From Alphaproteobacteria bacterium (GTDB lineage: Bacteria > Pseudomonadota > Alphaproteobacteria > Micavibrionales > Micavibrionaceae): a DNA stretch of 64,000 nt. The translations under genes were made by a program, and so were the position numbers. The DNA lies in contig JANQRF010000007.1 of assembly GCA_028289285.1 (NCBI GenBank), forward strand, positions 1 to 64,000, written 5' to 3'. Shown here one piece after another: positions 58,735 to 64,000 of this stretch. Numbering within the stretch: position 1 is the stretch's first letter; each line of letters starts with the position of its first letter. The notes beneath the pieces are model-generated. The model ran no database searches. It was not told where the DNA came from and saw nothing but the letters and a program-made list of their open reading frames with translations.

Positions 58735-60255
58735 TTATTGATTGATCCGTCCGCGCGTGCCTTTGACCACCCAGCGCCCGTTTTCAAAGGCAATTTCCCG
58801 GATGGTGCCGATCCCGGCCAGCTGGTCTCCCACCACCAGGCTTTGCATGTCTTTTTCCCCTGGGCGGGAGACCCAGGCCTTGCCGGGCTGGGCCGCGCGT
58901 AAAACCCAGCGCGTAGTCGTGCGGGCCGGGGCGCGCACGGAGGTCGTTTGGCGTGGTGCTGGCTGTTCTGCAGCTTCTTCAGTCAGATTCTGCGTACTGG
59001 CTGTTTGGCGTATGGTTGCGCTACGCTGTTGTGTTTCGCGTACTTTTTCAGCAATACGTTTCAGCTTGGCGATTTCTGCGCGGATATCTTCAATCTCGCT
59101 TTGATTTTGAGGATCGGTCGTTTCAAGGCGCGCTTCAATCTGTTCGATTTCTTTTTCAAGATCGGTTTTTTCGGCGACCTCATCTGTGACTTCTTCGCTT
59201 TCTTGAACAACCGGCGCGGCGGCAACTTCTTCTTGGGGTGCCGGTTGTTGCGCTGCTTCTTCTTGTACAGGCTCTTCAGGCGCAGTGATCGTTTCTTGTT
59301 GTGTTTCAGTATCAGTTTCTATCCTTTCAACACTGACATCAAACTGCGTTGCCTCTTCCGCAGGCGTATCTTCCTCCAGCCCAAGGCTTTCATCAAAGCC
59401 GCCAAAGCCGGTATCTTGAGGTGCTAAAAGAGGATCCTCTGCGCCTGTAAGACCATCTTCCAAACCGCCTTCAAGCGATGCTTGTTGCGCATCCTCTTCT
59501 ACGTTTTGGTCTTCCGCGCGCCGCGCCAGCGTATCTTCCAGTAAAGCTTGTGCTCTGTTTTCTGCATCCGGCATATCCGCAGGCGGCGTATCCGGGCTGC
59601 GCGGGATGTTTTCTGTGCTCGCCTGTGATGCATCAACAAAACCTTCTGCTTCCGGCAGCGGCGTTAAAACAGTATCTTGTTGGCCAATCATTTGGTCCTG
59701 CGGGCCGGCCTGTGCAATTGGTACAGGCATAGGCGGTGTTTCGTTTTGTGTTTCAGCTTGTGTCTCTTCTTGTGGATCAATGACAGACGGATCATCCAAA
59801 AAGCCTTGTCCGATATTTAAGGAATCCGGTCCGTTTTGTTGTTGCTCATCCCGGCCAAAAACAGGGCCATCTGTTGCGCCTGTCATATTCAAAGCGGATC
59901 TGAATTGCTGTACGGCATCCGGGCGGTTAGTCATCACCTGATAGGCCAGCACACATAAACCGATAATGACTGCGCCGGTGATCACAATTTTATTAAAGTC
60001 GTAAGATTTTTTTTCTTTGGCTAAAACGTCCTGCGTCAGCTGATCGGACAGATCGTCATCCCAGTCTTCATCCAGATAATCCAGATCGGCATCATCAAAT
60101 TCTTCCGCATTAAAATCATCTTCGAAATCCTCTCCGAGAGGATCGTCCAGAGAGTCATCTAACGGCTCATCCAGATCCATAAAATCATCTTCGGGAAAAT
60201 CGAGATCGTCCGCGGGAAAATCATCTTCTGGTTTGTTTGGGTCCTGATCGCTCAT
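58735..60255 (-). CDS. IcmG (DotF)-position protein: acidic N-terminus, membrane helix, coiled coil, C-terminal domain
   Basis: The 506-residue protein starts with 80 highly acidic residues (Asp/Glu near half), one membrane helix (about 89-107, IVITGAVIIGLCVLAYQVM), a long Glu/Gln/Pro-rich low-complexity region (110-350), a coiled coil (about 365-410, LEKEIEQIEARLE) and a C-terminal domain (RWVLRAAQPGKAWVSRPG, then VVGDQLAGIGTIREI) of the TraP/IcmG kind. It is twice the length of Legionella DotF (about 270). Its place between icmE and icmD is that of icmG, which is the main reason for the call. Confidence 0.65.
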   Translation of the reverse strand: MSDQDPNKPEDDFPADDLDFPEDDFMDLDEPLDDSLDDPLGEDFEDDFNAEEFDDADLDYLDEDWDDDLSDQLTQDVLAKEKKSYDFNKIVITGAVIIGLCVLAYQVMTNRPDAVQQFRSALNMTGATDGPVFGRDEQQQNGPDSLNIGQGFLDDPSVIDPQEETQAETQNETPPMPVPIAQAGPQDQMIGQQDTVLTPLPEAEGFVDASQASTENIPRSPDTPPADMPDAENRAQALLEDTLARRAEDQNVEEDAQQASLEGGLEDGLTGAEDPLLAPQDTGFGGFDESLGLEEDTPAEEATQFDVSVERIETDTETQQETITAPEEPVQEEAAQQPAPQEEVAAAPVVQESEEVTDEVAEKTDLEKEIEQIEARLETTDPQNQSEIEDIRAEIAKLKRIAEKVRETQQRSATIRQTASTQNLTEEAAEQPAPRQTTSVRAPARTTTRWVLRAAQPGKAWVSRPGEKDMQSLVVGDQLAGIGTIREIAFENGRWVVKGTRGRINQ

Positions 60256-60348
60256 AGTGTTCCTTTGTCTTATAAGAAAACACGCCGTGCTTCAACTTCT
60301 TAAAAACGCTTGATTTAAACCTGTCAAAGGGATGTGTAAAGCCGCTTT

Positions 60349-61659
60349 TTAATTTTGCTGATTTGTACCTGCAGGCGTAATCGGCGTATTTTCAACAACC
60401 GGCTCAACAAATAAAATGCCAAGCGGCGTTCCGGCGGCAACGCGCAGCATTGGCTCAATGGCGTCTGCTTCTTCTTCAAGGAGCTCGGCGGCAGCTTCCC
60501 CGGCTTCTTCAATCCCTGAGGCAATTTCTTCTTCTGTATCCGCATCATCGGTACTTTCAGCGACTGTCTCCCCGGAAATGGTGACAGTTGTCCGGCCTGA
60601 TTCAGAAATCGCTTCCCCAAGACCTTCGACAAACTCAGCCGCCATCGGCAGCAAAATGCGGCTGAAATAGCGCCGGTCAATTTCCGTGATCACGCCTGGA
60701 AGCGTTGTATCCGGATCAATCGCAATGGCGTTGATCCCTGTGGAGACGCCTTCAAGGGTCATATTGCTGAAAGAAAGAACCAGATAATTGCGTGTGGCTT
60801 CGAAACTGCCGATCAGGCGCGCGCCGCGAAACGGGCCGGACATAACTTGTGCCAGCACGGGGCCGGGCGCATCCGTATTGGCTTCGGTTAAAAGCTGTGC
60901 ATATTCAATCGTTCCGGCGGGCACCAGAATATTTTCAACTTCGACCGGGTCTGGAGTGGCCGCCTGCAAAGCAGCCAGGCGCTCTGCCTCTTCCTGGCGG
61001 CGTTTTTCTTCCAGCGCTTCCAGCCAGCCAATCCCGGTGACGCTTTTCACATTCGGTCCGCGGATTTCCTGATTTTGAAGAACTGATTCCATCTGGATGG
61101 CCATAGCCTGGGAAAGTGCATTGACCGCCGGTGTACGTGTGTCAGGCGGTGGCGGTGGTTCGGGTTCTTGAAAATCCTGTGCGATGACTTGTTGTTGTTG
61201 GATGCGTTCTTCTTGCATACGGCGCCAGCGTTCAAGCGGGTCTTCTTCGGGCTCCTGATCAATTTGAAGCGGCAATGTCCCTTTGGGCGGCTCAATCGGC
61301 ATCGGCACAGCGCTTTCATTTTGCTGCAAGGCTTCTTCAGTGCGCCGGACATTTTCTTCTTCAATGGCTTCCTGGAAAGCAGGTGTGACTTCGGAGGTCC
61401 CCGGCGCTTCCGTAACATCGGCAGACCGGGTTACACGTGAGACCGGCAGTTCTTCCGAGCGGCCGCCAAAGAGAATGACGCCTGCGACGATGAGAACAAA
61501 GACGGCCAGAATAACGCCGACTTTAACCATCGGGTTATTTTTCCAAAGATCGGCCAGCGTGCCTTTTTCGCTGTAATCGTCAAAGCCGCTATCATCAAAC
61601 TCATCGAGTTCAATATCTTCGAGATCTTCATGGTCCTGATTGTTATTCATATCACTCAT
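60349..61659 (-). CDS. icmE: Dot/Icm type IVB secretion protein IcmE (DotG), short form
   Basis: DotG is the VirB10-like channel protein spanning both membranes. Here an acidic N-terminus (residues 1-30) precedes a membrane helix (about 45-65, KVGVILAVFVLIVAGVILF), a Gln/Glu/Pro-rich region and a C-terminal VirB10-like domain (VPAGTIEYAQLLTEANTDAPGPVLAQV split, residues about 243-270, then GARLIGSFEATRNYLVLSF). The protein is 436 residues, against about 1050 in Legionella, because the central repeat region is absent. The start MSDMNNNQDHEDL at 61659 overlaps icmK by 8 bases; the frame is open to 61737. Confidence 0.88.
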   Translation of the reverse strand: MSDMNNNQDHEDLEDIELDEFDDSGFDDYSEKGTLADLWKNNPMVKVGVILAVFVLIVAGVILFGGRSEELPVSRVTRSADVTEAPGTSEVTPAFQEAIEEENVRRTEEALQQNESAVPMPIEPPKGTLPLQIDQEPEEDPLERWRRMQEERIQQQQVIAQDFQEPEPPPPPDTRTPAVNALSQAMAIQMESVLQNQEIRGPNVKSVTGIGWLEALEEKRRQEEAERLAALQAATPDPVEVENILVPAGTIEYAQLLTEANTDAPGPVLAQVMSGPFRGARLIGSFEATRNYLVLSFSNMTLEGVSTGINAIAIDPDTTLPGVITEIDRRYFSRILLPMAAEFVEGLGEAISESGRTTVTISGETVAESTDDADTEEEIASGIEEAGEAAAELLEEEADAIEPMLRVAAGTPLGILFVEPVVENTPITPAGTNQQN

Positions 61660-62848
61660 CGAAAATATCTTCTTTCTCACGGAGCGTGGCGCGCATGAAT
61701 TGTCCCTGATCGGATAAGAGAAGCACAGGCGTCTCATTTAATGCATAGACATTCATACCATCTGCAGAAGACACAGAGCTTTCCCATCCCGGAGAGAGCA
61801 AGGTCAAAGGCGTACGGACATAGGTTTTTCCGCCGAGTTTATACGCGGTCGTACGTCCATCGACCCCGGAGACACTGAGCATCTGCGCGCCTGCCGGCGG
61901 GGCGCCGTCCAGAACAGATGTGAGAGTGGTGCTTCCGGCGACAAGTTGGGTACCGCCTTCCATGAGCTGGGCTTCGGCAAAGGGGCCGAACTCAGGCACG
62001 CGCGCATCGACCCGGAAATGGACACTGTCCCGCTCAACGCGGATGCCGAAAGTGATCGGCGTTTTCAGGGTCAAAAGACGTACGGAGATATTGCCGTACG
62101 TGAATTTAGCCATAGGTGTAATGCGGATAATATGACCGCCTTCTTCAGGTTCGATCACTTCGAAATCGCCGGCCCAGGTAATATCCTGAATCGGCCAAGG
62201 CGCGCCCGTAATATCAAGCATATTCAGAGTTGTCACATGCCCGACGGCTGTTTTGATGGTTGGCGGCGGCACGCCCGGGTCTATGGAAACTGTTACGACG
62301 CTGACTTCCGGCTGCGGCAGATCGTAAATCGGCCCCTGGGCTGCTTCTTCGGTTTCATCGTAATAGCGTAAAAGGCTTTTAATATCTTCGGGTTTTAAAG
62401 GGAAAAGCCCGGTAACGGCCGCATCGAAGGCTTCCCGGCGGATATCTTCCATCATTGCTTCCTGGTCCATACTGGCTGCAGGATTATCACCCGGATAGAC
62501 GGTGATATTACGCTCGCCAGCCAACGGGAAACCGTCTGTACGGATTTTAATTTGAGAAACATTGGGCAGAGCATCCCCGTCTGTTGATTGCACCGCCTGC
62601 GTTTCTTCTTGCGTCATGGCCTCTTCGAGTGCCTGTTGTTCTGCCGCCGCCTCACGTTCGAGGCGTTGCTGGCGCAAGGCTTCGGCAGGCGTTAAAAGCT
62701 CTTCTTCAGCTGGCGCTTCAACAGCTTGTTCTTCAGCCTGAAGGGCGTCTTCTTCCGTTTCTTGCGCTTGCACGTTAAGTGAGCCTGAAGCGCATAAGAT
62801 CAGGATCAAAAGCAGGTTAAGTCTATTTAGTTTTTGCAGGTAAATCAT
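61652..62848 (-). CDS. icmK: Dot/Icm type IVB secretion protein IcmK (DotH)
   Basis: DotH is an outer membrane core-complex part. The 398-residue protein has a signal peptide (about 1-28, LLLILILCASGSLNVQA), a Glu/Ala/Gln-rich segment (30-90) and the DotH domain (YDLPQPEVSVVTVSIDPG, VGHVTTLNMLDITGAPWPI, IRITPMAKFTYGNISVRL). These are typical for DotH/TraN. It overlaps icmE by 8 bases, so the two are coupled. The usual lipoprotein partners DotC and DotD are not in the window. Confidence 0.9.
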   Translation of the reverse strand: MIYLQKLNRLNLLLILILCASGSLNVQAQETEEDALQAEEQAVEAPAEEELLTPAEALRQQRLEREAAAEQQALEEAMTQEETQAVQSTDGDALPNVSQIKIRTDGFPLAGERNITVYPGDNPAASMDQEAMMEDIRREAFDAAVTGLFPLKPEDIKSLLRYYDETEEAAQGPIYDLPQPEVSVVTVSIDPGVPPPTIKTAVGHVTTLNMLDITGAPWPIQDITWAGDFEVIEPEEGGHIIRITPMAKFTYGNISVRLLTLKTPITFGIRVERDSVHFRVDARVPEFGPFAEAQLMEGGTQLVAGSTTLTSVLDGAPPAGAQMLSVSGVDGRTTAYKLGGKTYVRTPLTLLSPGWESSVSSADGMNVYALNETPVLLLSDQGQFMRATLREKEDIFDE

Positions 62849-62992
62849 AAAATGACTCTTAATAGCAATTCATATCACGGTACGCAAAAGACGAGCAAGA
62901 ATCAGGCCTGCCATTTGCCATTTTGTACCCAGATTATGTCGTTGATAAGGCTTGGGTAATTAACTCAATTTATAGTCAGCATTTTAACGATA

Positions 62993-63217
62993 TTACTTTT
63001 GAAGATGGAGCAACTTATTCAGTTTATCATGCCCCATGATACGCCCGCTTCGTGTAGCAACATTCCCGCCATTAAGAAATCTTATAGCTTTAATATCTGC
63101 CTGGTGACCTCGTGCCCGTGTTTTGTCAGCTCTTTCTTGCAAATGTCTCTTTGTGCCGGGGTGATTCATATGCCAATCAACAAAAAAGTTTACAGCTATG
63201 TCAAAAATTCTTTTCAT
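62993..63217 (-). CDS. Possible small protein between icmL and icmK
   Basis: A frame of 74 codons (MKRIFDIAVNFFVDW, then a basic, His-rich remainder) fills part of the 388-bp gap between icmL and icmK. It starts 20 bases after the icmL stop. There is no clear ribosome site, no recognised motif, and base use is AT-rich. It could be real, or a decayed remnant such as an icmM-like gene. The rest of the gap (62849-62992) shows no gene. Confidence 0.3.
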   Translation of the reverse strand: MKRIFDIAVNFFVDWHMNHPGTKRHLQERADKTRARGHQADIKAIRFLNGGNVATRSGRIMGHDKLNKLLHLQK

Positions 63218-63236
63218 ATTTCGTTTTTAGCATGTC

Positions 63237-63974
63237 TTAACCCGGAACGGCAACCCATTGCGCAATGCCGACCCCGTTCGGGCTTTCCAGGCGCGGCACC
63301 CGCACCACGACAAGTGTGACCAGCCAGTTATCACTACGTGTCCGTGCGCCGGACTGATAGGTTAAAACCATTGGAATCTGGACGATCCATTGATATTGCC
63401 CGTTAATGATTCCCTGTGATTGCAGCACAGGCGCGCCGCGCGGCGCTGCCGTAATCACTTGTGTATTGGCTTCAATGGATTCAATAATCCGCGCTTTTTG
63501 AAGCGCGCCGGTAAAGCTTTCCCAGCCGCGGCTGGTGAAATGGCGTGAGGCTTCCTGCAAGCGGCGGCGGTAATCGTTAAATCCAAAAGTCATGACCTCC
63601 GTAGAAGCCTGCGCCACCCAGGACATCAAGGCAGGCGTACTGAGATTTGGCTGGCTCAGCGAGACCATTGGAATCAGGCGGCCATCCTCGGTTGTGGCAA
63701 AATAGCGGTTTTCAGGCTGATGCACGTGCACGACATAAAACATGACCGCAATCAGTCCGACAATAATAAAGCTCTGGATCACGGCGACGCGCAAAGCAAG
63801 GCGGTAACTATCGCGGTAAAATTCATTGCGCAGCACGACGCGGCCAAGCATGCTCAGATCTTCCGCATCCGCCTTGGTTTTGGCCGCTTTCTTGGCTTCG
63901 CCTGGTGCAGGTCCGCGGCGCGGGCTGCGCGCAGCGCGCGGATCATCTTCTATGTCGTTAAGTTCGTCTGTCAT
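63237..63974 (-). CDS. icmL: Dot/Icm type IVB secretion protein IcmL (DotI)
   Basis: DotI is an inner membrane protein with a VirB8-like periplasmic domain. The 245-residue protein has a charged cytoplasmic N-terminus (1-60), one membrane helix (about 62-84, RVAVIQSFIIVGLIAVMFYVV) and a periplasmic domain with VLRNEFYRDSY before the helix, then ASTEVMTFGFNDYRRRLQEAS and VQIPMVLTYQSG after it, all typical for the family. It is the most upstream icm gene visible; the operon probably continues past the window end. Confidence 0.9.
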   Translation of the reverse strand: MTDELNDIEDDPRAARSPRRGPAPGEAKKAAKTKADAEDLSMLGRVVLRNEFYRDSYRLALRVAVIQSFIIVGLIAVMFYVVHVHQPENRYFATTEDGRLIPMVSLSQPNLSTPALMSWVAQASTEVMTFGFNDYRRRLQEASRHFTSRGWESFTGALQKARIIESIEANTQVITAAPRGAPVLQSQGIINGQYQWIVQIPMVLTYQSGARTRSDNWLVTLVVVRVPRLESPNGVGIAQWVAVPG

Positions 63975-64000
63975 GCGGTCTTCAAGTTAAGGCAAAATAT

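Noticed and set aside
1..64000. tRNA or rRNA genes
   Set aside because: I saw no cloverleaf with a TTCGA-type T arm in any intergenic gap and no rRNA-like sequence; a tRNAscan run would confirm this.

Overview
The window looks like chromosomal DNA of an alphaproteobacterium of moderate GC content (about half, by eye). The lineage cues are a TIGR02300-type zinc-ribbon protein with an acidic tail, a phasin with a Lys/Ala-rich N-terminus, a 595-residue acyl-CoA dehydrogenase beside panC, and stand-alone FlgO-like lipoproteins. The gene mix plus a chromosomal Dot/Icm-type (IVB) secretion cluster would fit a Micavibrio-like or other deep-branching lineage, but that placement is inference. No rRNA, tRNA, CRISPR array, integrase or transposase is visible.

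Layout. 0-4.4 kb: clpA (cut by the window edge) and clpS, unusually separated by an ORF6N-domain gene and a VanX-like dipeptidase, then a phasin gene. 4.6-9.5 kb: a D,D-carboxypeptidase with SPOR domain, a pilin-like membrane protein, two small lipoproteins, a small Cys-containing protein behind a near-consensus Fur box, then a structured non-coding element followed by an 80-aa protein. 9.5-17.6 kb: hldE, a membrane-spanning MshEN-LapG-like protease, a histidine kinase with two receiver proteins, nrdB behind tandem NrdR boxes, a ferritin-like protein and phoH. 17.7-30 kb: SCO protein and lipid metabolism (FadL, acyl-CoA dehydrogenase, SCP2, FadN-type two-domain enzyme, thiolase), panC, and an M32 carboxypeptidase homologue that has lost its zinc site. 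30-41.7 kb: prmA, an AT-rich pair of methyltransferase-like genes, glmU-glmS, DUF3108/FemAB/PH genes, a small potassium-channel-like protein and unknowns. 41.8-50 kb: rmuC-def-fmt-truA, engB-yidC and yidD-rnpA-rpmH, with a second copy of the non-coding-element/small-protein module wedged between yidC and yidD. 50-64 kb: a type IVB secretion locus in the order icmL, icmK, icmE, icmG-like, icmD, icmJ, icmB (all minus strand), with icmC on the opposite strand about 3 kb beyond icmB, plus a P-II protein and a UbiH-family hydroxylase.

The most novel-looking signals are non-coding. First, a roughly 250-nt element occurs twice (8472-8725 and 48675-48926). It has a nearly identical 5' part, a long stem whose sequence differs between copies while pairing is kept, and a terminator-like hairpin that also covaries; each copy sits just upstream of a homologous small alpha-helical protein. 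Second, a roughly 100-bp imperfect palindrome occurs three times (3758-3857, 17556-17660, 51833-51939), with every stem segment conserved by compensating changes. Both are read directly from the bases and need a genome-wide covariance search to judge novelty.
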